Of a stretch of DNA of 64,000 nucleotides, positions 25,961-35,239 are shown one piece after another (the first letter of the stretch is position 1; every line of letters starts with the position of its first letter). Position numbers and translations under genes: made by a program. The notes under the pieces were generated by a model. It worked only from the letters and a program-made list of their open reading frames with translations. It did not search any database and was not told where the DNA came from. This DNA is from Legionellales bacterium (GTDB taxonomy: Bacteria > Pseudomonadota > Gammaproteobacteria > JAHCLG01): NCBI GenBank assembly GCA_026125385.1, contig JAHCLG010000010.1, positions 1 through 64,000 on the forward strand, read 5' to 3'.

Positions 25961-27768
25961 CGTATTGGCGCGTCGGTATTTTTATCACGGCCTTAATAAG
26001 TGCGTTATGGTTAGTGCCAGCACTGTTATTACAACAATCATTAACACTATTTCCCATTTGGATGACAACCCAAAATTCATTATTATTGGCTACCTTGTTA
26101 GTCAGTATTATTTTATGCAGTTGGTTCGTAATAGGGATATTATTTTTATGCCAACAAAAAGAGTCATTATGGCTACGGGTGTATCCCTTGGGTTTATTGT
26201 TATGGGGTATTACAGCAGTCAGTATCAGCAGTTTCATATTGTATCAACTAGGCGACACGTTAGTGTTAGTATTACCCTGGCAAAGTTGGCTATTTATTTG
26301 GTTTGCAGATCCATCAATTCGTTGTTTATTGTTAATATTATCAGGTGGAATATTTTTATTAGGTTTTCTTCCAATCGTCATAAAATTTTTTCATGCGCGC
26401 AATCCCAACTTAAATTTATACGGTCGCGCTCGCTTTGCAACCTTCAGTGATTGTAAAAAAGCAGGCTTATTCAACTCTGAGGGTATTTTATTAGGCACAT
26501 TCAAACGTCAATTATTGCGCATTGGCGGCCACGAACACATTGTGGTGTTTTCGCCATCGGGTACGGGTAAAAGTAGTGCCTTGGTTATTCCTAATTTATT
26601 AACCAATGCTGCGTCCATGGTCGTGAATGATGTGAAGTTTGAATTGTTTCGCTTAACTTCAGGTTATCGCCAAGCCCATGGACATCGTTGCTTTTTATGG
26701 GCACCCTCGCGGAATGATCGCTTAACGCATGCGTATAACCCCTTGGACTTTGTGCCACGAGATAAACAATTACGAATTAAATATTTACAAAAGAATGCGG
26801 GGATTTTAATTCCCGAAAATCATCACTCTGATCCAATTTGGTATTCATCGCCGCGCAAAATTTTTGTGGCTATTGCATTATATTTGTTAGATACACCAGG
26901 AAGCTTAGTAACCCTAGGTGAAATTAACCGTACCGTGAAGCAAACCAATTTTTTTAGTTGGTTAGAAGATAACATGAAAAAACGTGATGATCTTGATCCC
27001 TTATTTTATCGTGATATGACAAAACTATTAGAACTCGATCATCGTACACGCAGCAATATTATTGAATCGTTCACCATTTATTTTAGTTTATGGGATGATC
27101 CGTTAATTGATGCGGCAACCTCTCATAGTGATTTTGATGTCAGAAATTTGCGCCGAGAAAAAATGACAATTTATGTAGGTTTTTCAGCAGATGACATGGA
27201 ACGTTTATCACCATTGCTCACCATGTTTTGGCAACAAGTGTTAGATGCGATGGTGGAGCAAGAGCCTAAAACTGATGAACCTTATACCGTGATTTTAATG
27301 TTAGATGAATTTGCAATTTTACGGCGCATGGAATCGTTTAAATCGACGATTGGATTATTGCGATCGTATCACGTGCGGGTAGTAATTTTTTTACAAAACC
27401 TCGCGCAAATTGCCAGTCGCTATGGTAAAGAAGACGCGTCGGTTTTTATTGATGCAAAAGTAAAAGCTACCTTTGGATTAAGTGATAAAAATGACGCGTT
27501 GTTTATGAGTGAACAATTAGGTGATCGCACGGTGAAAATTCGCCAACGTTCATTTCAACAAGGCATGCAAAGTGTTTCGATACACTATCAAAAACGCCCC
27601 TTGATGTTGTATCAGGAAATTATGGATATTCAGGATCAGTTAATCGTGAAAATTCAGGCGCAACATCCGGTGCGGGTGGGGTTGTTGAGGTGGTATGAGG
27701 ATGCCCTGTTACAAAGAAGAGTATTAAAAGCTCTAGACTTAATCAATATTAGATATCCATTAAACTAA
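25957..27768 (+). CDS. virD4: VirD4-like type IV coupling protein
   Basis: The coupling protein brings the relaxase-DNA complex to the T4SS channel. This 603-aa protein has about four N-terminal hydrophobic segments rather than the usual two, Walker A SPSGTGKS at 199-206, Walker B VILMLDEFA at 445-453, and the C-terminal VirD4/TraG pattern including DKNDALFMSEQLGDRTVKIR. It is the last gene of the operon and converges with the minus-strand gene 27787-28569, leaving only 18 bp. Confidence 0.96.
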   Translation: MTYWRVGIFITALISALWLVPALLLQQSLTLFPIWMTTQNSLLLATLLVSIILCSWFVIGILFLCQQKESLWLRVYPLGLLLWGITAVSISSFILYQLGDTLVLVLPWQSWLFIWFADPSIRCLLLILSGGIFLLGFLPIVIKFFHARNPNLNLYGRARFATFSDCKKAGLFNSEGILLGTFKRQLLRIGGHEHIVVFSPSGTGKSSALVIPNLLTNAASMVVNDVKFELFRLTSGYRQAHGHRCFLWAPSRNDRLTHAYNPLDFVPRDKQLRIKYLQKNAGILIPENHHSDPIWYSSPRKIFVAIALYLLDTPGSLVTLGEINRTVKQTNFFSWLEDNMKKRDDLDPLFYRDMTKLLELDHRTRSNIIESFTIYFSLWDDPLIDAATSHSDFDVRNLRREKMTIYVGFSADDMERLSPLLTMFWQQVLDAMVEQEPKTDEPYTVILMLDEFAILRRMESFKSTIGLLRSYHVRVVIFLQNLAQIASRYGKEDASVFIDAKVKATFGLSDKNDALFMSEQLGDRTVKIRQRSFQQGMQSVSIHYQKRPLMLYQEIMDIQDQLIVKIQAQHPVRVGLLRWYEDALLQRRVLKALDLINIRYPLN

Positions 27769-27786
27769 ATCGGTTATCTTGAAGCT

Positions 27787-28569
27787 CTAAATCAGTATCG
27801 ATTTTATGCGATCATTAAATTTATCCTGAATAAATTCTATAAATTTAATGGTATTACTAGCATTTATATCATTTCCACCTGTATAACAAATCTCATTGCC
27901 ACTATCATTGTAGTAAAGATGAGCCTGGAATGTCTTTCCTTTATCTTTAGACATAATCTTAATTCTATAAGAAACTTCATTGTATTCCTGAATCATTTCT
28001 AAATCAGGATTTCCAGCCTTTGAATTAATAAATTCTTTAAGGTTTTCTCGGTTTTCATCTTTTAAGGTAAATTTAATGATTTCGTATTTAATTTTTTCCT
28101 CAAAAGTGAAAGTTAACCCGCGACATTCAAGTATTTCTCTTTTTAGCTCATCCATTTTATTTATAATTTTGATTAAATATTCATCTTTAAATCTATCTTC
28201 TCCATACATATCAATTTGTGAATTACAATATGAAGATAACTCAGAAAATTTATTAAAATATTTAGTATCACATACTCCTAAAAATTCCTCATATTCGCCA
28301 TAATGTAACTTTAAATCATCCCTTATCTTATTTAAGCTAGTAATATCATCTTTAATTAAATATTCAACATGTAACTTATTTAATGAATCTAAGGCTAAAA
28401 CTGCAAATTCTTTGCTTTTCTTCTTTTGACGATATAAATACGTCTTATCTCGACGTAATCCAAAAAAAAGTGCAGTGAATACAGCACCTATTGAACCTAC
28501 CGCAGAAAACCAACTTGCCCAATTGCTTGAGCTTGCGGGCTCCAGTGCATTTTTGATTTCAATTATCAT
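27787..28569 (-). CDS. Hypothetical protein with one N-terminal membrane segment
   Basis: This 260-aa product has one membrane segment near the N-terminus (WASWFSAVGSIGAVFTALFF) followed by basic residues and a long charged, helical cytoplasmic part that may form coiled coils. The C-terminal 60 residues look beta-rich (YRIKIMSKDKGKTFQAHLYY). I do not recognise a family. Similar layouts occur among uncharacterised accessory and defence-island proteins, but that is only an impression. It is likely ICE cargo with its own promoter. Confidence 0.65.
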   Translation of the reverse strand: MIIEIKNALEPASSSNWASWFSAVGSIGAVFTALFFGLRRDKTYLYRQKKKSKEFAVLALDSLNKLHVEYLIKDDITSLNKIRDDLKLHYGEYEEFLGVCDTKYFNKFSELSSYCNSQIDMYGEDRFKDEYLIKIINKMDELKREILECRGLTFTFEEKIKYEIIKFTLKDENRENLKEFINSKAGNPDLEMIQEYNEVSYRIKIMSKDKGKTFQAHLYYNDSGNEICYTGGNDINASNTIKFIEFIQDKFNDRIKSILI

Positions 28570-28640
28570 ATTAGTCTCTCGTTGTAACAGTTTTCTTGTG
28601 CGTTAAAATTATTCATACTCCTTCTAATGAAGAAATTAGA

Positions 28641-29732
28641 TCAAGTATCCATCCATGCCAAATACCCACCCTGCAAATTAATCACATGCTCAAACCCATG
28701 CTGTTGCAAGATCTGCGCAGCCATCATGCTACGACCACCGGCTTTACAATACACCACGATTTTATCGTCTTTGTTCAATTCATCTAAACGCGATTCCAAT
28801 TCACCTAATGGAATCAACAAACCACCAATATTCCCCGCGATATTTTCTTCGGGTTGGCGCACGTCTAGTAACGTAAATTTGTCGTTATTTTCCATCATGC
28901 ATTTTAATTCGTTAACATCGATTTCTTGAATCATGGTTTCTCCGCAGGTAGTTAAATGGTGATGAGGTAAGTGTGCGTAATCTATTTTTTGCTGGCACAG
29001 AATGCAAGCTGGATCATGAATTAATTTACTTTTTTTGAAGTTCATGGTTAGCGCATCAAGGTGTAGAATATTTCCCGCTAAACAATCACCCACAGTTAAA
29101 ATAATTTTTAGTGCTTCTAACGCCTGCAGTGATCCAATCATTCCAGGTAATGCACCTATCACGCCCGCTTCTTGGCAATTCGGCACAAAATCTTTGGGTG
29201 GTTGTGGAAATAGACAGCGATAACACGGGCTGTGTTGATAGTTAAACACGCAAATCAATCCTGAAAATTGTAATACACTCGCATAAACATAAGGAATATC
29301 TAAATGAAAACTCGCGTCATTCACAATATAACGTGTTTGAAAATTATCGGAGCCATCAATGATTACATCATGATCGCGCAATAAATCTTGCGCGTTGTCA
29401 TGGGTTAGGCGTGTTGTATGAATGTTAATGGTGACGTGGGGATTTAATAATTGTAATCTTTGTTTCGTAGCCTCCGTTTTAAACTGATGTTCATCTTGAC
29501 TGGAATATAAAATTTGGCGCTGTAAATTGGAAATGCTCACACGATCATCATCAATGATCGTAATATGTCCCACACCTGCCGCCGTTAAATAAGACAACAC
29601 AGGAGAACCCAAACCACCAGCACCCACGCACACTACACGAGCTTGTTTTAATTTTTCCTGCCCTACTTTGCCAACTTGTGGCAAACTGAAATGTCTGGCG
29701 TAGCGATTGATTTCATCATCCGTAAAACTCAT
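28641..29732 (-). CDS. thiF: ThiF/MoeB-like adenylyltransferase fused to a rhodanese domain
   Basis: E1-like enzymes of this kind adenylate the C-terminal Gly of a ubiquitin-like sulfur carrier and pass sulfur to form a thiocarboxylate. In this 363-aa protein the E1 domain (1-250) has nucleotide-binding GAGGLGSP at 37-44, candidate zinc Cys pairs at 170/173 and 243/246, and a catalytic-type Cys186 (NCQEAG). The C-terminal rhodanese domain has the active-site loop CKAGGRS at 329-335, so persulfide sulfur can be supplied by the same polypeptide. It follows thiS by 6 nt. No thiG, thiC or moa genes are adjacent, so use by the ICE YcaO/TfuA system is an attractive alternative to thiamine or molybdopterin synthesis. 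Confidence 0.93.
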   Translation of the reverse strand: MSFTDDEINRYARHFSLPQVGKVGQEKLKQARVVCVGAGGLGSPVLSYLTAAGVGHITIIDDDRVSISNLQRQILYSSQDEHQFKTEATKQRLQLLNPHVTINIHTTRLTHDNAQDLLRDHDVIIDGSDNFQTRYIVNDASFHLDIPYVYASVLQFSGLICVFNYQHSPCYRCLFPQPPKDFVPNCQEAGVIGALPGMIGSLQALEALKIILTVGDCLAGNILHLDALTMNFKKSKLIHDPACILCQQKIDYAHLPHHHLTTCGETMIQEIDVNELKCMMENNDKFTLLDVRQPEENIAGNIGGLLIPLGELESRLDELNKDDKIVVYCKAGGRSMMAAQILQQHGFEHVINLQGGYLAWMDT

Positions 29733-29738
29733 TAACCT

Positions 29739-29939
29739 TCACCCACCAGCCACTGCATGGAAAATTTCAATGACGTCATTTTCTTTGACAATAGTGGAGG
29801 CATAAAGACTGTGTGGGACGATAGTACCATTTAATTCGATAGCGATATTATTCTGATTTAGCTTTAAATCAACTAATAAATTAGCTAAGGTTTTATTCGG
29901 TGCAATATCAAGTGGATCTTGATTAACAACGATTTCCAT
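29739..29939 (-). CDS. thiS: ThiS-like sulfur carrier protein
   Basis: This 66-aa ubiquitin-fold protein has the ThiS pattern (NKTLANLLVDLKLNQNNIAI, ELNGTIVPHS, NDVIEIFHAVAGG) and ends in the essential Gly-Gly that is adenylated and thiocarboxylated. It is the first gene of a two-gene operon with the ThiF-rhodanese fusion. ThiS-COSH normally feeds thiazole synthase; it is also the known sulfur donor used by TfuA proteins. It lies within the ICE that carries ycaO and tfuA. Confidence 0.95.
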   Translation of the reverse strand: MEIVVNQDPLDIAPNKTLANLLVDLKLNQNNIAIELNGTIVPHSLYASTIVKENDVIEIFHAVAGG

Positions 29940-30041
29940 ACTACAAAGTCATCCTTATTGTGGATATTAATCGTGGTAACACATAAAGCTCACTAACTAA
30001 ACTCTGAATTTTTCGCGTTTTTTCAAATAATACCTATAATA

Positions 30042-30611
30042 TTAAGTCATACCAAGAGATAAAAGATCGTTATTTATTTCAGTTGTGTCATTTCTGAGGG
30101 ACTCTTTGAACTGCTCAACTTTTTCAGCCAATTTCTTTGCGTTAGCTGCATCAGAATATTTTAAATTTATTAATTCGGCAGCTGTTTTTCTATAATTTAA
30201 GTGACTACAGCTTGGAAATTCAGTAAGTTCAATATAAGTTGCACTATGGCGGCAAGCTTGATTTTCAACAAAAACAGTTGATGTAAGAGTATTTATAGGA
30301 TTTATAGTATTATCATGAAAAACTTGATAATCGCCAGAGAAGAGCTTCATCGCAATGCGATTAGCTAAATCTTCGGAGCCGGATGTTAATACTGCCAATG
30401 TTAACGCAAGTAATAAAAAATTATCTTGTGGTCCACCAGTAAGCTTATCTGCATAAGCTTGAAGTTTTATACCTTTACGCCGCCCTTTAGCTTTTCTATA
30501 TTGATTAAAAAATCCATCCTCGGCTCGTTCTTTATTATATTCTTCTGCAGCAGTTTTTATATGATTCAATAAGTGAGCATAGCCATCCTGTTTTATATAT
30601 TGAATAGGCAT
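30042..30611 (-). CDS. Hypothetical protein
   Basis: This 189-aa soluble protein has no recognised domain. It is mostly helical, with basic HIKTAAEEYNKERAED and RKAKGRRKGIK near the N-terminus, a central LLLALTLAVLTSGSEDLANR, and a Lys/Glu-rich C-terminal helix. It lies alone between thiS and the relaxase gene on the same strand. It could be cargo, an antirestriction-type protein or a secreted substrate of the T4SS. None of these is supported by a motif. Confidence 0.6.
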   Translation of the reverse strand: MPIQYIKQDGYAHLLNHIKTAAEEYNKERAEDGFFNQYRKAKGRRKGIKLQAYADKLTGGPQDNFLLLALTLAVLTSGSEDLANRIAMKLFSGDYQVFHDNTINPINTLTSTVFVENQACRHSATYIELTEFPSCSHLNYRKTAAELINLKYSDAANAKKLAEKVEQFKESLRNDTTEINNDLLSLGMT

Positions 30612-30733
30612 GGTTTTCTTTCCTGATATTCATTATTAATTTGGGCATATTATATCATAGAATAGTGACTCTCAAACTATTTTTGATGCACAACGAGTCA
30701 GTTATCACTATAACTACTAACTAATTGATTCAT

Positions 30734-33700
30734 TTATCTTTCTAACTCGACAAAAATAGCAGTAGCAAGTGGCACTGCGTTCCTTGTTGATTCTGCAACT
30801 CGGTTAGCCTCTGTATAGCTTAAGTTTTTTGAATGTGTTTTCTCATATTGCCCCAAGACTTGTTCAGTTAGCTCGCGCACACCACTTTTCACCAATACAT
30901 CGTTCCAATCAACTTTGTTCATGCCTGTTAATAATTCAGGTGTTAATACTTGGGGTGTAATTCCTTGCGCGTGAAAATGTTCAAGCGCTTTTTGAAATGC
31001 TAACTCACTCTTGGCATTGTGCCCATCATTATCTTTAGCAAGAATCAACTCCTGACATTGATGTTGATTGATTAAATAATCCATTTCAGCATAATGAGAA
31101 CTACTGCCCAATGCGCAATAAATCCACGCACGCGGAAATGCCGTCATTAAACTCGCGGCTGTTTCTAACCCTTCAGCAAAAATAATTTGCGGTTGTGTGC
31201 CTTGTTGCACCAAGGTGTGACCACGTTGCCCAATCAGGTGTTTTACAATTTTCGCTTGTGAGTTTTTTTGTGCGGTGTTTTTATCTAAGCTGATTAATTG
31301 CACCGCACTCACTGCGTGTTGAGAATTGCGAGAAATAATTAATAATTTTGGTTCAGGGTAACGTTCACTCGCTGGTAGATAACGGACATCTGCACTTAAG
31401 CGTTCAGTAGCGATTTTACGATGTTCACGTAAATAATGTTCTGCTAATGTATTTTCAAAGGGTTTACTTAAAGACACTAGATATTTTGCTAATTTAATAC
31501 GTTGTTCTGTATATTCCTGTGCGCTCTGCACTTGAATTTTTTGTTTCTGTTGAAGATTAATTTTTAAATGCTGTTGTTGCACTGGATCTAATCCTACTAC
31601 ACCACTCCACCGCGCTGCATAATTTAAGGCTTCTTTAAACGATAATCCCATGCCAATTTTAGGATCCATCAGCAATTGTAACGGTGTGCCTTTATCCCCC
31701 GTTTCAAATGAACACCAAAATCCTTGATACGTTCCACTCACATTCACTGATAAACTACCTTTATTACCATAACGCCAATTTCTAGCATTGGCTATTTTGG
31801 GTTGACCTAAATGCTCGGTATAAAATCGTTCTGCTTGTTGTAATAATGCCGCGATGACGGCATCTTTATCGATGTTTGATTGATAATGAACGTTATAATG
31901 GGTATTTTTAGCGTAGACACGCCGGCGATAATAATCATCATGTTGTTTGGCAAACTGCTGTAATTCTTCCTCTGTTAATTGATTAGCGTTCAAAGCATTT
32001 TCAACATTGTGACCCGATTGCACAATTAAACTTGCCAATTTATTACGTTTATTTTGCCAGTCATAACACGTTTGTTGTAATGGCTGTGTTTTAGTAATAG
32101 ATAGATTTTCTTCTTGTGAATGTTTTAGGATGGCAGCTACACTTTGTTTATAAGCACGATGATAATCGGCTAATTGTGCAACCTCTTTAGCACGTTCCCT
32201 TCGATTTAAAATACTTTGTTGGCGTTGTTGCATTTGTAACTGTTCTTGACGAGAAAAAATAGTTTTCCAAGCATCAATTATGTTCACAAAAGGCAATGAT
32301 AATTTACGACACGCATTTTTTAATACAGAATTTTCTGTTAATTGATGCGCTAAGGCTAAGCGTAATGGAAAATCAATAATAGCGTCTTTCACACCATAAC
32401 GACTTAAGGATTTAATTAAATGTTGTTGGGTACGATGCTGCGTTTGACTTGCGTATACATGACAATGTTCGCGATGGCGCGACATGGCAACGTAAGTTAA
32501 ATTGCGACACCAACCAAACCCATCGGCAACCACTAATGCTACTTTTTTAGTGACGCCTTGTAATTTGTGAATCGTAGCGGCGTAACCATAATCAAATGAA
32601 CGATATTGATTTACATCAAAAATCACTTTGCGACCATCATCTTTGATGGCAGTAATCCTATTATCAGCCATATGAATGACTGTTGCAAACTGACCATTTC
32701 GCACATCCAGTTGCGTATTATTTTTTAAAAATAAAATGCGATCTTGAATTGACACATTAATTTTACCATAGGCGCTCAACACATCCTGTCCAGTTTGCAA
32801 TAATTCCTTTTTTAATAAGGCCTCTCTAATTATTTTATTAAGCGCTTTTACCGTATTATTTTGGTGTGCCACTAATACCACATCGGCGTGAGAGTATTGC
32901 TTGCGATACTCTAAATAATCAGTAACCAGTTTTTCATTACGCGTCGTTTCATTCTTTAATAAATGAATACAATCTTGGTGTTGATAGGTTTTTAATGCAC
33001 TATGCGTGTGACCCACAGCAAAATCTAAAGTGGCTTGTCTTGCCCATTCGTGGCGTTGCCGAAGAATGTGTTTTAATTCTGCAAATCCTGCGCGTTCTAA
33101 CAAGGTACGAAAGGGTGAACCTGCACCAATACTTTCGGCTTGCCCAGGATCGCCAATCACAATTAATTTTGCACGTGATTGTCTAATATTTTTTAATAGC
33201 CAATTCATATTGTCTAAATTCACCATACCGGCTTCATCTAACACAATCACATCCTTGGCGGATAAAGTAATAGAACCTTGTTGAAGTTTTTTTTGTAAGC
33301 GTGCAATGGTGTAACTCGGAATATGCGCTTCTTTTTCTAAACCATCAGCAGCAATACCGGATAAGGAAACACCTAACACGCGAAAACCTTGTTGCGCATA
33401 AGCTTTAGCAACTGCTTTCATCGAATGAGTTTTACCTGTTCCCGCACGTCCGACAATAATTTTCAGAGCGCCTGGTGCCAGTACATGACGAATAGCATGT
33501 GCCTGTTCTGCATTTAAATGAAAGGTTTCGATTGCATTGTTGATAGAGTCATGAGTTAAACGATGCGAACCACGACGATTTAATTCGTTAGCATATTTTT
33601 CTAATTGTAGTTCTTTTGCAAAAGCACTGTGAGTAATATAACGTTCACGACCATCTTCAGCTAATCCTAGTGGGATCACCTCTTCATGCTGCAATACTTT

Positions 33701-34516
33701 TTCGAGTGTGGCTGCAAAAAGTGTGGGATCATCAATGTGTTTGTGTAATAAACAAGCCACATCTTGCTTGGAAAAAAAGGTGTGGGTTTGGTTTAATGAA
33801 TTTAATACCGCAAGAGGTGATGTGGTAATTTGTGCAAGTGCAGCTTGTTTACGCTCAAAATTGATGTGTGCCTTTTCAAAATCTTTCCCATGAAATCGAC
33901 CTTGGTGAATGGTTTGGATCAGCAAATTGGGATCAACGCGAAGTTCCAATCCTTTACGTTTAAAAAATTCATTTTGCAGTTCGCGCCAATGTTTATTCCA
34001 ATAATCTTGTTGCATTATATGTTGATTAAAAAATTTAGGGTTTAAATCTCGTGCTTTATATTGTGATAATTCATGACCTACAATGCGACGGGTGGTTATT
34101 AAAATATGAGCATGTGGATTCTGATCATTATCGTGATGAATACTCACATCACACGCTAATCCATGATCAACAAAGTGTGCGCGAGAAAATTCATTCACAA
34201 GTTCAATATGGGCTTCTAAATCGCATTCCCTGGGTAGCGCTAGAATTAATTCTTTACACAATTGCGCATCTTTGCGCTTTTCAGCACGCTCAACTTGATT
34301 CCACAGCCATTCACGATCATAAAATTCTTGACCAGCATCTTTAGGCAATATAATCGCTGAATGCACCACACCGCATTTATTGGAATAGTTGTAAACGATT
34401 CCCGTATTATAATCGAGTAATTTTTCTCCCGCACGATATGCTGCGCAATCAATTGCATTCCGCATTTTTGAGCGAGAATATATTTTCATTTGTGCAAATT
34501 CGATCGCCATAGACAA
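30734..34516 (-). CDS. traA: TraA-type relaxase (MOBQ) with helicase and Toprim primase-like domains
   Basis: This 1260-aa protein initiates conjugation by nicking oriT and then unwinds the strand. The MobA/MobL relaxase domain is at 1-200 with the three-His metal motif in SIHHDNDQNPHAHIL (His127/128, His135, His137). A RecD/TraA-type helicase follows: Walker A GRAGTGKT at 356-363, Walker B VIVLDEAG, and an UvrD-like C-terminal part (DYGYAATIHKLQGVT). The last 350 residues add a primase-helper zinc-like region (NWRYGNKGSLSVNVS, WCSFETGDKG) and a Toprim domain (IIFAEGLETAAS, ILAKDNDGHN), so it may also prime the transferred strand. It faces away from the small TraC/TraD genes across a 178-bp region holding a probable oriT. 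Confidence 0.95.
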   Translation of the reverse strand: MSMAIEFAQMKIYSRSKMRNAIDCAAYRAGEKLLDYNTGIVYNYSNKCGVVHSAIILPKDAGQEFYDREWLWNQVERAEKRKDAQLCKELILALPRECDLEAHIELVNEFSRAHFVDHGLACDVSIHHDNDQNPHAHILITTRRIVGHELSQYKARDLNPKFFNQHIMQQDYWNKHWRELQNEFFKRKGLELRVDPNLLIQTIHQGRFHGKDFEKAHINFERKQAALAQITTSPLAVLNSLNQTHTFFSKQDVACLLHKHIDDPTLFAATLEKVLQHEEVIPLGLAEDGRERYITHSAFAKELQLEKYANELNRRGSHRLTHDSINNAIETFHLNAEQAHAIRHVLAPGALKIIVGRAGTGKTHSMKAVAKAYAQQGFRVLGVSLSGIAADGLEKEAHIPSYTIARLQKKLQQGSITLSAKDVIVLDEAGMVNLDNMNWLLKNIRQSRAKLIVIGDPGQAESIGAGSPFRTLLERAGFAELKHILRQRHEWARQATLDFAVGHTHSALKTYQHQDCIHLLKNETTRNEKLVTDYLEYRKQYSHADVVLVAHQNNTVKALNKIIREALLKKELLQTGQDVLSAYGKINVSIQDRILFLKNNTQLDVRNGQFATVIHMADNRITAIKDDGRKVIFDVNQYRSFDYGYAATIHKLQGVTKKVALVVADGFGWCRNLTYVAMSRHREHCHVYASQTQHRTQQHLIKSLSRYGVKDAIIDFPLRLALAHQLTENSVLKNACRKLSLPFVNIIDAWKTIFSRQEQLQMQQRQQSILNRRERAKEVAQLADYHRAYKQSVAAILKHSQEENLSITKTQPLQQTCYDWQNKRNKLASLIVQSGHNVENALNANQLTEEELQQFAKQHDDYYRRRVYAKNTHYNVHYQSNIDKDAVIAALLQQAERFYTEHLGQPKIANARNWRYGNKGSLSVNVSGTYQGFWCSFETGDKGTPLQLLMDPKIGMGLSFKEALNYAARWSGVVGLDPVQQQHLKINLQQKQKIQVQSAQEYTEQRIKLAKYLVSLSKPFENTLAEHYLREHRKIATERLSADVRYLPASERYPEPKLLIISRNSQHAVSAVQLISLDKNTAQKNSQAKIVKHLIGQRGHTLVQQGTQPQIIFAEGLETAASLMTAFPRAWIYCALGSSSHYAEMDYLINQHQCQELILAKDNDGHNAKSELAFQKALEHFHAQGITPQVLTPELLTGMNKVDWNDVLVKSGVRELTEQVLGQYEKTHSKNLSYTEANRVAESTRNAVPLATAIFVELER

Positions 34517-34527
34517 TTACTCTAGCA

Positions 34528-34557
34528 ACATTGCGTAGCAATGTATATTGCGCCTGA
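34528..34557. other. oriT: Candidate origin of transfer (oriT)
   Basis: Between the divergent relaxase and TraC/TraD-like genes lies a 7-bp inverted repeat ACATTGC-gta-GCAATGT (34528-34544) directly followed by TTGCGCCTGA (34548-34557). Nick sites of MOBQ plasmids such as RSF1010 and Ti have a short inverted repeat next to a TGCGCCCT-like core, so this is the best oriT candidate. The match is by eye and the nick position is not proven. Confidence 0.6.
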
Positions 34558-34615
34558 GCGGATTTTTGGATTTTTTTATGGATAAAAATATTTCGATTTT
34601 TTTGATGATGGCGAC

Positions 34616-34643
34616 TTGTCAAATGGAATTGATTTGCTATTCT
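34616..34643 (+). promoter_or_regulatory. Candidate promoter of the TraC/TraD-like genes
   Basis: TTGTCA (34616-34621) and TATTCT (34638-34643) are separated by 16 nt and lie about 50 bp upstream of the first gene. Confidence 0.45.
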
Positions 34644-34694
34644 AAGATGACAGTTCGTCGCTGTAAGTCAATGTAAAGGATTTGGAGTAATACC

Positions 34695-35006
34695 ATGAGC
34701 AATGATACCGTGACGAAACCTCGCCAAGCTAGAATATTTTCCTCAAAAATAACCGAACTTGAGCAACAAATTCAACAAACACGTGCGCGCTATGAAAAAA
34801 TTTTACAAAAACGCAAACTTGAAATTGGTGATATAGCGATTCAAGCCGGTTTAGGTGATTTTAATAGCACAGCCTTGTTAGCTGAATTTCAACTCATTAC
34901 AAAAAAGTTAAATCATGACCAATTTAATAAACGCACTACGACGCACACGCAAGAGGATAATTCTCATGAAAAAGCAACTTTACCTACTGAAAGAAAAGCA
35001 ACGTAA
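34695..35006 (+). CDS. TraC/TraD-like small conjugal transfer protein
   Basis: This 103-aa protein has a basic coiled-coil N-terminus (KITELEQQIQQTRARYEKIL) and the conserved core KRKLEIGDIAIQAGLGDF, found in small Ti-plasmid-type TraC and TraD proteins that assist the TraA relaxase. A GGAG ribosome-binding site precedes it. It is divergent from the relaxase and overlaps the next gene, giving the usual TraA-oriT-TraCD arrangement. Confidence 0.8.
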   Translation: MSNDTVTKPRQARIFSSKITELEQQIQQTRARYEKILQKRKLEIGDIAIQAGLGDFNSTALLAEFQLITKKLNHDQFNKRTTTHTQEDNSHEKATLPTERKAT

Positions 35007-35190
35007 ATTAGACACGCGCCGTAAAATTGAATTAGGCGGTTTAATTATTAAAGCTGGATTAGCGGAATATCCTAAAGCAATTATTTTAGGCGGTCTTTAT
35101 TATCTTTTAAAAGAATTAGAGCGCGAGCCTGAATTTGAAAATATATTAAAACAACAAGGCGAATTATTATTTATGGGATTTGATGAATGA
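34966..35190 (+). CDS. traD: TraD-like small conjugal transfer protein
   Basis: The start at 34966 is chosen because GAGG lies 9 nt upstream; the 74-aa product then begins MKKQLYLLKEKQRKLDTRRK and contains the TraD signature IELGGLIIKAGLAEYPKAII. It is shorter than its neighbour but shares the R/K-x-IE-L/I-G-x-x-x-x-x-AGL core, so the two may have arisen by duplication. It overlaps the preceding gene by 41 bp in another frame. Confidence 0.8.
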   Translation: MKKQLYLLKEKQRKLDTRRKIELGGLIIKAGLAEYPKAIILGGLYYLLKELEREPEFENILKQQGELLFMGFDE

Positions 35191-35239
35191 TTTTTGATTA
35201 AATTATTTTTTAAAAAAACACTGTATTTTATTGCTGATG

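Noticed and set aside
28641-29939. Thiamine or molybdopterin biosynthesis operon on the ICE
   Set aside because: Only thiS and the ThiF-rhodanese fusion are present, with no thiG, thiH, thiC, moaD or moaE nearby. A thiamine role cannot be excluded but the operon alone cannot make thiazole.
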